Source: Salinicola lusitanus
GTDB lineage: Bacteria; Pseudomonadota; Gammaproteobacteria; Pseudomonadales; Halomonadaceae
Assembly (NCBI RefSeq): GCF_003206045.1
Contig: NZ_PZJM01000003.1
Coordinates: 71,112-113,833 of the forward strand
Direction: 5' to 3'
DNA length: 42,722 bases
Below the pieces are notes generated by a model, which was given only the letters and a program-made list of their open reading frames with translations, did no database searches and was not told the origin of the DNA. Positions 17,048-25,235 of this stretch are shown here, in pieces (within the stretch, counting starts at the first letter, position 1; every line of letters begins with the position of its first letter). The translations under genes were made by a program, and so were the position numbers.

Positions 17048-17754
17048 ACCGTTAGATGTCGTTTGATCAGGTCGTCGCTCAATGATCCGATATCTCCCTC
17101 GGCCACCTTCTGCCCCCGATCCATGATCACGAAGCCATCGGCGTAGCGACGCGCGAACGGCAATTTCTGCTCCACCAGCAGCACCGTCAGGCCATCCTCG
17201 CGATTCAGCTTGCGAATGACCTCCCCGATCTGAGCGACGATGTTGGGCTGGATACCCTCGCCCGGCTCGTCGAGGATCAGCAGACGGGGGTCGAGCACCA
17301 GCGCTCGCCCGATCGCCAGTTGCTGCTGCTGCCCGCCGGAAAGATCACCACCTCGACGATAGCGCATCTCCTTGAGCACCGGAAATAGCTCGTAGATGCG
17401 CTCGGGAATCTTGCCGACTCTTTTCCCCTGGCCACGAACGCGCCGCGACGGCAGCCCGATCTTGAGATTCTCCTCCACGCTCAGGGTGGCGAATATCTGG
17501 CGGCCCTGGGGCACATAGCCGATGCCCAGGCCAGCACGCGCCTCGGGGCGGCGCTTGAGCAGATCCTCGCCGTCGAAGCGAACGTCGCCGCCACGGGCGG
17601 CAACCTCGCCCATGATCGTCTTCAACAGCGTCGTCTTGCCGACCCCGTTGCGCCCCATCACGCAGGTACAGCGACCCGCGGGCACGTCCAGGGTGAGATC
17701 GCGCAGTATATGACTTTCGCCATAGTACTGGTTCAGATTTTCCACGCTCAGCAT
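17044..17754 (-). CDS. urtE: Urea ABC transporter ATP-binding subunit UrtE
   Basis: 236-residue ATPase of the LivF class. Walker A GRNGVGKTTLL at about 34-44, Q-loop region GYVPQGRQIF, signature LSGGQQQQLAIGRAL, Walker B LLILDEPGEGIQP, and the C-terminal VEQKLPFARRYADGF typical of UrtE. It pairs with UrtD to drive urea import. The start overlaps the urtD stop by one base. Confidence 0.97.
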   Translation of the reverse strand: MLSVENLNQYYGESHILRDLTLDVPAGRCTCVMGRNGVGKTTLLKTIMGEVAARGGDVRFDGEDLLKRRPEARAGLGIGYVPQGRQIFATLSVEENLKIGLPSRRVRGQGKRVGKIPERIYELFPVLKEMRYRRGGDLSGGQQQQLAIGRALVLDPRLLILDEPGEGIQPNIVAQIGEVIRKLNREDGLTVLLVEQKLPFARRYADGFVIMDRGQKVAEGDIGSLSDDLIKRHLTV

Positions 17755-18611
17755 CAGGCCGACTCCTCGTCACCGCCGAGATAGACCTCGATCACCCGCG
17801 AATCGTTCGACACCTCATCCATGGTGCCCTCGGCCAGGACACTCCCCTGATGCAGCACCGTGACCTGCCGCGCGATCGAACGCACAAAGCCCATGTCGTG
17901 CTCGACCACGACCACCGACTGCTGGCCGGCAAGGCGCGTCAGCAGCTCGGCGGTACGGTGCATTTCCGGCTCGGTCATGCCGGCCACGGGCTCGTCCACC
18001 AGCAGCAGGCGCGGTCGCTGCATCAGCAGCATGCCGATCTCGAGCCACTGTTTCTGGCCATGGGAGAGCACGCCGGCAAGACGATAACGCTCCTCGCTCA
18101 GCCCGATCGTCTCGAGCACCTCGTCGATCCGCGCCAGCCCTTCGTGGTCGAGCCGCGCCAACAGCGTTTTCCAGACTCGCCGCTCACCCGCCATCGCCAG
18201 CTCCAGGTTCTCGGTCACGTCGAGCGCTTCGAACACCGTCGGTTTCTGGAACTTGCGGCCGATGCCGAGATTGGCGATCTGCGGCTCGTCCAGGGCCAGC
18301 AGGTTGTGGCGGCTGCCGAACCAGACCTGGCCAGTGTCGGGACGTGTCTTGCCGGTGATGATGTCCATCATCGTCGTCTTGCCGGCCCCGTTCGGGCCGA
18401 TGATGCAGCGCAGCTCGCCATCGTCGATGGTCAGATTCAAGCCGTTGATGGCCTGGAAGCCATCGAAACTGACGCTGACGTCCTCGAGATAGAGGATCGG
18501 TCCGTGACGCACGTCCACCGGCGACTGGGCCGGGGCCATGAAGTCGAACACCCGGTCTGGCCGGGCCAGCTCGCGCAGCCTGCCGAAGCGGGCACTCTCC
18601 ACACCGCTCAT
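17754..18611 (-). CDS. urtD: Urea ABC transporter ATP-binding subunit UrtD
   Basis: 285-residue ATPase of the LivG class with an N-terminal extension of about 40 residues usual for UrtD. Walker A GPNGAGKTTMMD, Q-loop region GRKFQKPTVFE, signature LSHGQKQWLEIGMLL, Walker B LLLVDEPVAGMT and the switch His in VVVEHDMGF. The altered signature (LSHGQ) is characteristic of UrtD. The start at 18611 overlaps the urtC stop by 4 nt (ATGA); the same frame is open far upstream into urtC but that is not coding. Confidence 0.97.
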   Translation of the reverse strand: MSGVESARFGRLRELARPDRVFDFMAPAQSPVDVRHGPILYLEDVSVSFDGFQAINGLNLTIDDGELRCIIGPNGAGKTTMMDIITGKTRPDTGQVWFGSRHNLLALDEPQIANLGIGRKFQKPTVFEALDVTENLELAMAGERRVWKTLLARLDHEGLARIDEVLETIGLSEERYRLAGVLSHGQKQWLEIGMLLMQRPRLLLVDEPVAGMTEPEMHRTAELLTRLAGQQSVVVVEHDMGFVRSIARQVTVLHQGSVLAEGTMDEVSNDSRVIEVYLGGDEESA

Positions 18612-19699
18612 GCGCTTGCCTCCCTCTGCCCAGGCTGCACCGCTGCGTGCCGCCGACCCCGCCACTTCGCGATCACCCCGGCGATGCCCTGAGGCAACAC
18701 CATCGTCACCAGCACGAACAGCGCGCCAAGAATGAACAGCCAGGCGTCCGGCATCGCCCCCGTCAGCACCGTCTTCAGATAGTTGACCACCAGCGCACCT
18801 AGCAGGGCGCCGTAGAGCGTCGCGCGACCGCCCAGGGCAACCCACACCACGACCTCGATGGAGAACAGCGGCGCGAAGGTGCTGGGGTTGATGATGCCGA
18901 CCTGCGGCACATAGAGCGCCCCGGCAACGCCAGCGATCATCGCCGACACCACGAACAGCGCCAGCTTGACGTGATCGACCCGGTAGCCGATGAAACGCAC
19001 TCGCGCTTCGGCATCCCGCGTCGCCACGCTGACCCGGCCCAGCCGCGAGACGGTGATCGCCCGGCACAGCCAGAACGCCAGCAATACGGCAATACCGGAG
19101 GCCAAGAACAGCGCCACGGTCATGCCTTCGCTGCTCAGGGAAAAGCCCAGCAGCTCGTAGAAGCGCGTGAGGCCGGTACTGCCGCCCAGCCCCATCTCGT
19201 TGCGATTGAACGCCAGCATCAGCGCGAAGGTCAGCGCCTGGGTAATGATCGAGAAGTAGACGCCAGTGACCCGGGAGCGAAACGCCAGCCAGCCGAACAC
19301 CAGCGCCAGCAGACCCGGTGCCAGCAGGACCATGAGTGCCGCTACCGGAAAGTAGGTCATCATCGCCTGCCAGCCCGGCAATACCGAGGTCTGCGCGTTG
19401 AGGTAGAGCCCCATGGCGTAACCGCCCAGGGCGAAGAAGGCGCCATGGCCGAGGCTCAGAATACCGAGATAGCCCCAGATCAGGTCCACGGCGAGTGCCA
19501 GCAGCATGTAGGTGAAATACTTGCCCAGCAGTGCGACGGTCGCCCCGCTGACGTGCAGCGCGTTCGACGCCGGCAGAGCGTTGAGAATCAGCACGAGCAG
19601 CATGCCGACGATCAGCACCAGGCTGGTCACCAGCGTCGAGCGGGAGAGGAACGCCTGGCGCGACCGATCGCGGCCGGGCAAGGTGGCTTGGGTCGTCAT
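18608..19699 (-). CDS. urtC: Urea ABC transporter permease UrtC
   Basis: 363-residue LivM-type permease with about 10 hydrophobic segments. The conserved SLGHGAFFALGGYAMG segment and the cytoplasmic loop RDAEARVRFIGYRVDHVKLALFVVSA, which contacts the ATPases, are present. The ATG at 19699 overlaps the urtB stop by 4 nt. The C-terminus is basic (KWRGRRH). Confidence 0.97.
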   Translation of the reverse strand: MTTQATLPGRDRSRQAFLSRSTLVTSLVLIVGMLLVLILNALPASNALHVSGATVALLGKYFTYMLLALAVDLIWGYLGILSLGHGAFFALGGYAMGLYLNAQTSVLPGWQAMMTYFPVAALMVLLAPGLLALVFGWLAFRSRVTGVYFSIITQALTFALMLAFNRNEMGLGGSTGLTRFYELLGFSLSSEGMTVALFLASGIAVLLAFWLCRAITVSRLGRVSVATRDAEARVRFIGYRVDHVKLALFVVSAMIAGVAGALYVPQVGIINPSTFAPLFSIEVVVWVALGGRATLYGALLGALVVNYLKTVLTGAMPDAWLFILGALFVLVTMVLPQGIAGVIAKWRGRRHAAVQPGQREASA

Positions 19700-21330
19700 G
19701 AGGTCCGCCCCTTGGGTGCGAAGATGCCCTGCGGGCGCTTCTGGATGAACAGGATCACGCCGACCAGCACGATGATCTTGGCCAGCACCGCGCCGACCCA
19801 GGGCTGCAGCACCTGGTTGATCACGCCCAGCGACATGCCCGCCACCAGCGTTCCCCACAGATTGCCGACGCCGCCGAAGACGACGACCAGGAAGGAGTCG
19901 ACGATATAGCTCTGGCCCAGGTTGGGACCGACGTTGGTCAGCTGCGACAGCGCCACGCCGGCGAGCCCCGCGACGCCCGCGCCGAGGCCGAACGTGAGCA
20001 TGTCGACGCGCGTGGCGCGCACGCCCATCGCCCTCGCCATGGCACGGTTCTGGGTAACCGCGCGCACCTCTAGCCCGAGGCGGGTGAAGCGCATCAGTGC
20101 CCACAGCGCGGCGAACACGGCCAGGCAGAACAGCAGCACGCCAAGCCGGTTGAGCGTAAAGGCGAGCGCCTCGTTGATCTGCCAGGCGCCCTGCAGCCAC
20201 TCCGGCGAGGTCACTCGGCGGTTGAGCGGCGAAAACACGCTGCGCACCAGCTGCTGCAGGATCAGGCTGAGGCCGAATGTCGCCAGCAGCGTCTCCAGCG
20301 GGCGGCCCTTCAGAAAGCGGATCACGGTGCGTTCGATCACCACGCCGAACGCCCCGGCAACCAGAAATCCACCGGGGATGGCGAGCGCCAGCGCCAACCC
20401 GGGCTGGCCGGGCAGCGCCTGCTGGATCAGCCAGGTGGTGTAGGCGCCGATCATGATCAGCTCGCCGTGGGCCATGTTGATCACGCCCATGACACCGAAG
20501 GTGATTGCCAGGCCGATGGCCGCCAGCACCAGAATCGAACCGGCGCTCAGGCCGAAGAACAGCGTCTGCGCGCGGTCGTACCAGGCGCGCTTGCTCTCGA
20601 TGCCGCCAAGCACCGATTGCGCCTCGGCCGCCAGGGGCGAGTCGCCCGCAGCGATCGGCACCAGCGTGTTACGCACCCGCGTATCGAGATTGCCACGCAG
20701 CGTGTCGAGCGCCTCGGCGTCGCCGTTCTGCACGTCGTAGAGCGCCAGCGCGACATCGAGCGGCTGGCGAACGGCGTCGCTCTCCTCCTCGTCGCGCATC
20801 CGGCGAACGCTGGCGACATTGTCCTCGGTGATCTCTCCGATCAATCGCCGCGCCGCCGAGAGACGCGACGCTTCATCGCCCGCGCTCAGCGACAGCGACG
20901 CGATCAGCCCCTCGAGCTGGGTACGCAGATCGTTGTTGATCTTGAAGATATCGACCGTGCGCCGGGTGCCGGTGCCGGCATCCTCGAAGGTAATCGCGTC
21001 GATGATCGGCCATTCGCGGCCGCTATCGTCGGTGACGATATAAAAGCGATCGCCACGACGCTCCTTGCCGAGACGGCCATCCAGCAGCGCCTGCAACCAG
21101 CGCGTCTTCTGCTCAACGTCACTCTCGGCGATCGCCTGCGCGGCCGCCCCCTTGGCTTGGAAATTGCCGGTATCCAGCGCTTCGAGCAGCGCTCGCGGCT
21201 CACTGGAGGTCGCGGCGAAAGCGCCTTGACTGATGATGCTGAGGCTCCATGCCATCAGCAGGCACAGCAGCACGGTGATCGTCGACCTGCGCGTCGGGGC
21301 GCGGCCGTCATGTTCTACGGTGGCTCTCAT
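19696..21330 (-). CDS. urtB: Urea ABC transporter permease UrtB
   Basis: 544-residue LivH-type permease. A signal-like helix (about 17-39, ending FAA) leads to a helical domain of about 210 residues, probably periplasmic, then the membrane domain from about 255 with NMAHGELIMIGAYTTW, RPLETLLATFGLSLILQQ and QNRAMARAMGVRATRVD. The long N-terminal domain is usual for proteobacterial UrtB and not a fusion artefact. 85 bp separate it from urtA; that gap contains the perfect palindrome GACACCGGTGTC (21391-21402), possibly a small intercistronic hairpin that lowers expression of the permease genes relative to urtA. Confidence 0.96.
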   Translation of the reverse strand: MRATVEHDGRAPTRRSTITVLLCLLMAWSLSIISQGAFAATSSEPRALLEALDTGNFQAKGAAAQAIAESDVEQKTRWLQALLDGRLGKERRGDRFYIVTDDSGREWPIIDAITFEDAGTGTRRTVDIFKINNDLRTQLEGLIASLSLSAGDEASRLSAARRLIGEITEDNVASVRRMRDEEESDAVRQPLDVALALYDVQNGDAEALDTLRGNLDTRVRNTLVPIAAGDSPLAAEAQSVLGGIESKRAWYDRAQTLFFGLSAGSILVLAAIGLAITFGVMGVINMAHGELIMIGAYTTWLIQQALPGQPGLALALAIPGGFLVAGAFGVVIERTVIRFLKGRPLETLLATFGLSLILQQLVRSVFSPLNRRVTSPEWLQGAWQINEALAFTLNRLGVLLFCLAVFAALWALMRFTRLGLEVRAVTQNRAMARAMGVRATRVDMLTFGLGAGVAGLAGVALSQLTNVGPNLGQSYIVDSFLVVVFGGVGNLWGTLVAGMSLGVINQVLQPWVGAVLAKIIVLVGVILFIQKRPQGIFAPKGRTS

Positions 21331-21415
21331 GGGATCGTCCTCGGACGCGTTCTATCGCCGGGCCAAACGAGCGACACCGATGCCCGGGCGGACACCGGTG
21401 TCGAACCGGTCTGAT

Positions 21416-22723
21416 TTAGTCGGCGCCGGGACCGTCCTGGCACTGCATGCTTTCGACATCGAGCTTGCCGCAGCGCAGCGGTGCCCGCCAGTCGCTGATC
21501 AGGTTCTTGGATTCCGGCAGATAGTCGGACCAGGCATCCCCGGCAACGGTCGTCGGCGTTCGCCAGACCACGCTGAACTGGCCGTCATTCTGGATCTCGC
21601 CGATCATCACCGGTTTGGTGATGTGGTGGTTGGGCATCATGGTCGACGCACCGCCGGACAGATTGGGCACGGTGACGCCGATGATCGAATCCTTGACCGC
21701 GTCGACATCGGTGGTCCCCGCTTGCTCGACGGCCTCTAGCCACATGTTGAAGCCGATGAAGTGCGCTTCCATCGGATCGTTGGTCACCGCCTGGTCGTTG
21801 CCGGTGTAAGCGACCCAATCATCGATGAAGTCGTAGTTGGCATCACTGTCGACGCTCATGAAGTAGTTCCACGCCGCCATGTGGCCGACCAGCGGCGCGG
21901 TGTCGATACCGGTCAGTTCCTGCTCGCCGACGGAGAACGCCACCACCGGGATGTCTCCCGCCGAGATACCCTGGTTGGCGAGTTCGTTGTAGAACGGCAC
22001 GTTGGCGTCGCCATTGATGGTCGACACCACCGCGGTCTTCTTGCCCTGGCTGCCGAAATCCTTGACCTGGGAGACGATCGACTGCCAATCGCTGAAGCCG
22101 AACGGCGTGTAGTTGATCATGATGTCGTCGGCGGCGACGCCATTGGCCTTGAGATACGCTTCCAGAATCTTGTTGGTGGTGCGCGGATAGACGTAGTCGG
22201 TTCCCAGCAGCGCCCAGCGCTCGACGCCTTGACTCATCAGGTAGTCGACAGCCGGGATCGCCTGCTGGTTGGGTGCCGCGCCGGTGTAGAAGATGTTCTC
22301 GGAGGACTCCTCGCCCTCGTACTGCACCGGATAGAACAGCAGCCCGTTGAGTTCCTCGACCACCGGCAGCACCGCCTTGCGGGACGCCGACGTCCAGTTG
22401 CCGAAGATGACGTCGACGCGATCATCGCCGGTCAGCATGTCGCGCGCCTGCTCGGCATAGAGCGACCAGTCCGAGGCCGGATCCATGACCACCGGTTCGA
22501 GCTTGCGACCCAGCAGCCCACCGGCCTCGTTCTGCTTGGCGATCAGCATCAGCATCTCGTCTTTCAGCGTCGACTCGCTGATCGCCATGGTGCCGGAGAG
22601 CGAATGCAGGATGCCGACCCGGATCGGGCCCTCGTCCTGGGCCACCGCGGCGGCACCGAAACCGGCCAGCCCCAGCGCGATGCTGGAACCGGCAATCAAC
22701 TTGCGAAGGGATGTTGTTGTCAT
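21416..22723 (-). CDS. urtA: Urea-binding periplasmic protein UrtA
   Basis: 435-residue solute-binding protein. A Sec signal peptide (about 1-28, cleavage AVA-QDE) is followed by the PIRVGILHSLSGTMAISE start typical of UrtA, then YPVQYEGEESSENIFYTGAAPNQQ and the C-terminal HHITKPVMIGEIQ. It captures urea and delivers it to UrtBC. AGGAGA precedes the ATG. As first gene of the cluster it is directly downstream of the candidate sigma-54 promoter. Confidence 0.97.
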   Translation of the reverse strand: MTTTSLRKLIAGSSIALGLAGFGAAAVAQDEGPIRVGILHSLSGTMAISESTLKDEMLMLIAKQNEAGGLLGRKLEPVVMDPASDWSLYAEQARDMLTGDDRVDVIFGNWTSASRKAVLPVVEELNGLLFYPVQYEGEESSENIFYTGAAPNQQAIPAVDYLMSQGVERWALLGTDYVYPRTTNKILEAYLKANGVAADDIMINYTPFGFSDWQSIVSQVKDFGSQGKKTAVVSTINGDANVPFYNELANQGISAGDIPVVAFSVGEQELTGIDTAPLVGHMAAWNYFMSVDSDANYDFIDDWVAYTGNDQAVTNDPMEAHFIGFNMWLEAVEQAGTTDVDAVKDSIIGVTVPNLSGGASTMMPNHHITKPVMIGEIQNDGQFSVVWRTPTTVAGDAWSDYLPESKNLISDWRAPLRCGKLDVESMQCQDGPGAD

Positions 22724-22802
22724 CGGATTCTCCTGGTCATGATCCCCTGATGATCGGGAATGCTCGCCCGTGACGGCGTAGCCATCGATCGGAAAACCCC
22801 AT

Positions 22803-22816
22803 GCATTTTTCGTGCC
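22803..22816 (-). promoter_or_regulatory. Candidate sigma-54 promoter of the urt-ure operon
   Basis: The minus strand reads GGCACGAAAAATGC, with GG and GC separated by exactly 10 bases as in -24/-12 promoters (consensus TGGCAC-N5-TTGC). Transcription would start near 22791, about 70 nt before urtA. NtrC-like sites lie upstream. Confidence 0.6.
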
Positions 22817-22881
22817 CTAAACTTTCACCACCTCAACCTTGTATACAAAAACCAGAAAAAAGAGCGAGAACTTCGGTCAAC

Positions 22882-22898
22882 GGCAACGATTTGGTGCA
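22882..22898. promoter_or_regulatory. Candidate NtrC binding site upstream of urtA
   Basis: GGCAACGATTTGGTGCA matches the 17-bp NtrC site (TGCACCA-N3-TGGTGCA) with one perfect half and a 4/7 second half. It is centred about 100 bp upstream of the predicted start, the usual enhancer distance. Confidence 0.5.
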
Positions 22899-23007
22899 AA
22901 AAAAGATCGAAGAATCAGAGGCGATTTCCGCAAAAGGCGCGCCAGCCCCCCTCAAGCGCCTCGGCTCGCACCATTGCTGCGCATGAAACTCGCGCGCGAG
23001 CAGGTGT

Positions 23008-23024
23008 CGCTCTGCGTTGGTGCA
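23008..23024. promoter_or_regulatory. Second, weaker NtrC-like half-site
   Basis: A second perfect TGGTGCA half (23018-23024) with a poor partner half (3/7). Its centre is 126 bp from the first site, a whole number of helical turns, so both would face the same side of the DNA. Supported only by pattern. Confidence 0.3.
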
Positions 23025-23062
23025 GCTTGGCCCGATAACCAGGGTCGACCCCCCAGGTGACG

Positions 23063-24862
23063 TCAGAACCAGTCCCGTTCCAGCGCCATCAGCCCCGACG
23101 GCCCCGCCGCTATCTGGCGCTCCAACGCCTCGGAATGGGGTAGCTGGCGAGTCAGAAAATGCTGCCCCACGATCAACTTCGCCCGATAGAAATCCTCACC
23201 GGACGGCCCTTGCTGGGTCAGGCCTCGCTGGGCCGCGCCGGCCGCCTTCCACCACAGCCAGCTGTAGACCGCGTAGCCGAGCAGGTGCAGGTAATCATTG
23301 GCGGCCGCCCCAGCCGCCGCCGCGTCCTTGCTGGCGGCATCGATCACGGCCGCGGTGACCCGCTCGAGCCGGATCAACTCACGCTCGAGCGCCTCCCGGA
23401 ACGGATGCACGTCAGGCGTGTCGATATCATCATCCTCGAGATCCGCCCTGATCCGATCGACAAGACGCTCGACATAAGCCCCCCGGTTGCGCGTCAGTTT
23501 GCGGCCGATCAGATCCATGGCCTGAATGCCGTTGGTGCCCTCGTAGATCATCGCGATTCGCGCATCACGCACGTACTGCTCGGCGCCCCATTCGACGCAG
23601 TAACCGCTGCCGCCATAGATCTGCTGCGCCTCGACCGTGGTCGCAAAGCCCCGGTCGGTCAAAAACGCCTTGGCCACCGGGGTGAGCAGCGCGACCAGTT
23701 CGTCGGCCGCCTCGCGAACTTCGCGATCGGAATGATACTTGGCACGATCGAGTTCACGGGCGACACAGGCGGCAAACAGACGGCCGCCCTCGTTCCAGGC
23801 ACGGGCGTTGAGTGCCATGCGTCGCACATCGGGATGAACCAGGATCGGATCGGCGGCCTGATCGGGCTCGGCGGCACCACCCGGGGCCCGGCTCTGGCGA
23901 CGCTCGCGGGCGAAGGCGATGGCGCTCTGGTAGGCGACGTCGCCCAGGCCCAGACCCTGTATGCCGATCGAGAGTCGTTCGTAATTCATCATCGTGAACA
24001 TCGCCGCCAGCCCCTGGTGGGGTTCACCGATCAGCACGCCCTCGGCGCCCTCGAAATGCATCACGCAGGTCGCGCTACCGTTGATGCCCATCTTGTGCTC
24101 GAGTCCGCCGCAGACCACGCCGTTCGCCTCTCCCAGCGAGCCGTCTTCGAGCACCCGGCGCTTGGGAACCAGAAACAGCGAGATGCCCTTGGCGCCCGGC
24201 GGCGCATCCGGCAGCTTGGCCAGCACCAAATGGACGATATTGTCGGTCAGATCGTGCTCACCGCCGGTGATCCAGATCTTGCTGCCGGTCACCGAATAAC
24301 GGCCATCATCGCTCGGCACTGCCCGCGTCTTGATCAACCCGAGATCGGTGCCGCAGTGCGGTTCGGTCAGGCACATGGTGCCCAGCCACTCACCGGCGTA
24401 GAGCCGCGGAAGATAGCGGGACTTGACCGCGTCGTCGGCATAGGCGTCAAGCAACAGGCCGGCACCGTTGTTGAGCGTCAGGTATAACGCGAAGCCGGTA
24501 TTGCTGGCGTAGAGCAGTTCGTCGAAGGACTGGGTCAACAGTTTGGGCAGGCCCTGTCCACCATGGGCAGGATTGCCGCCGAGCCCGCACCATCCGCCCC
24601 GCGCCAGCTCCGCGAAAGCCTGGCGAAAACCGCCCGGTGTGGTCACCGCGCCATCCGACATCACGCAGCCTTCTTGGTCTCCACGCTGATTGAGCGGGAA
24701 CAGCTCCGCTTCGACCAGACGAGCCGCTTCCTCGAGCACGGCATCGGCGAGTTCGGCATTGAAATCGGCGGTCGCCGACATGGCCTGCCACTCCTGTTCG
24801 GCCCGGAACACCTCTTCACGGACGAACCGCATGTCCATGAGCGGCGCGCGATAGTCTGCCAT
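23063..24862 (-). CDS. Acyl-CoA dehydrogenase, DmdC-like long form
   Basis: 599-residue FAD enzyme introducing a 2,3 double bond into an acyl-CoA. The N-terminal start ADYRAPLMDMRF and an extra C-terminal domain are typical of the about 600-residue group that includes DmdC (3-methylmercaptopropionyl-CoA dehydrogenase) and related fatty-acid enzymes. Visible: CLTEPHCGTDLG and KIWITGGEHD flavin segments, ERLSIGIQGLG, QIYGGSGY and IYEGTNGIQAMDLIGRKL with the catalytic Glu. GAGGGGG lies before the ATG. Substrate cannot be decided from sequence: a medium- or long-chain fatty acyl-CoA or a DMSP-derived thioester is possible. A PsrA-like palindrome lies 16-35 nt upstream of the start. Confidence 0.9.
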   Translation of the reverse strand: MADYRAPLMDMRFVREEVFRAEQEWQAMSATADFNAELADAVLEEAARLVEAELFPLNQRGDQEGCVMSDGAVTTPGGFRQAFAELARGGWCGLGGNPAHGGQGLPKLLTQSFDELLYASNTGFALYLTLNNGAGLLLDAYADDAVKSRYLPRLYAGEWLGTMCLTEPHCGTDLGLIKTRAVPSDDGRYSVTGSKIWITGGEHDLTDNIVHLVLAKLPDAPPGAKGISLFLVPKRRVLEDGSLGEANGVVCGGLEHKMGINGSATCVMHFEGAEGVLIGEPHQGLAAMFTMMNYERLSIGIQGLGLGDVAYQSAIAFARERRQSRAPGGAAEPDQAADPILVHPDVRRMALNARAWNEGGRLFAACVARELDRAKYHSDREVREAADELVALLTPVAKAFLTDRGFATTVEAQQIYGGSGYCVEWGAEQYVRDARIAMIYEGTNGIQAMDLIGRKLTRNRGAYVERLVDRIRADLEDDDIDTPDVHPFREALERELIRLERVTAAVIDAASKDAAAAGAAANDYLHLLGYAVYSWLWWKAAGAAQRGLTQQGPSGEDFYRAKLIVGQHFLTRQLPHSEALERQIAAGPSGLMALERDWF

Positions 24863-24877
24863 TCGACCCCCTCAAGA

Positions 24878-24897
24878 ATTCAAACATTCGTTTAAAT
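24878..24897. promoter_or_regulatory. Palindromic operator, PsrA-like (AAAC-N4-GTTT)
   Basis: ATTCAAAC-ATTC-GTTTAAAT is an inverted repeat matching at 7 of 8 positions per arm, containing AAAC-N4-GTTT, the core reported for the TetR-family fatty-acid regulator PsrA of pseudomonads. It lies 16-35 nt upstream of the acyl-CoA dehydrogenase start, where a repressor would block transcription. Confidence 0.5.
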
Positions 24898-25235
24898 ATG
24901 CCTGCGACTGTAAGCGATAATGCCGGCGCGTTTCACTCTGACCTTGGTCTACTCTTCGCGTCGTCGCCAGAACAGAATCAGCAAGGGAAAGCGGCTATTG
25001 TCGCGAGACCCTCGATGGGAAACTTGCGGATTCTCGCCGAGACGGTTGGACGCACCAACTTGATTCAGGATAATTGGGAAACTTGCGTGTTCCCGCGGAT
25101 ACGCCAGACTATGTGCTCTGCCTCGACCGGGTGGCACAGCCTGGCAAGACGCCCGGACGACGCAAGGGAGCGCAAGGGAATCGTCGCCACGCGAGGGCGA
25201 CCTCGAACTGACTCATCAAACAATGGAGACGGCTA
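24898..25235. other. Upstream region of the BCCT gene with 13-bp direct repeats
   Basis: No gene is seen. TGGGAAACTTGCG occurs twice, at 25016-25028 and 25075-25087, 59 bp apart, with some similarity continuing about 10 bp beyond each copy. The second is followed by TTCCC, forming an inverted GGGAA/TTCCC. These may be operators of the downstream transporter gene. Confidence 0.45.

Noticed and set aside
18612-20200. Upstream extensions of the urtC and urtD frames
   Set aside because: They overlap conserved parts of urtB and urtC and lack similarity; ATGA overlaps at 19696-19699 and 18608-18611 mark the true starts.
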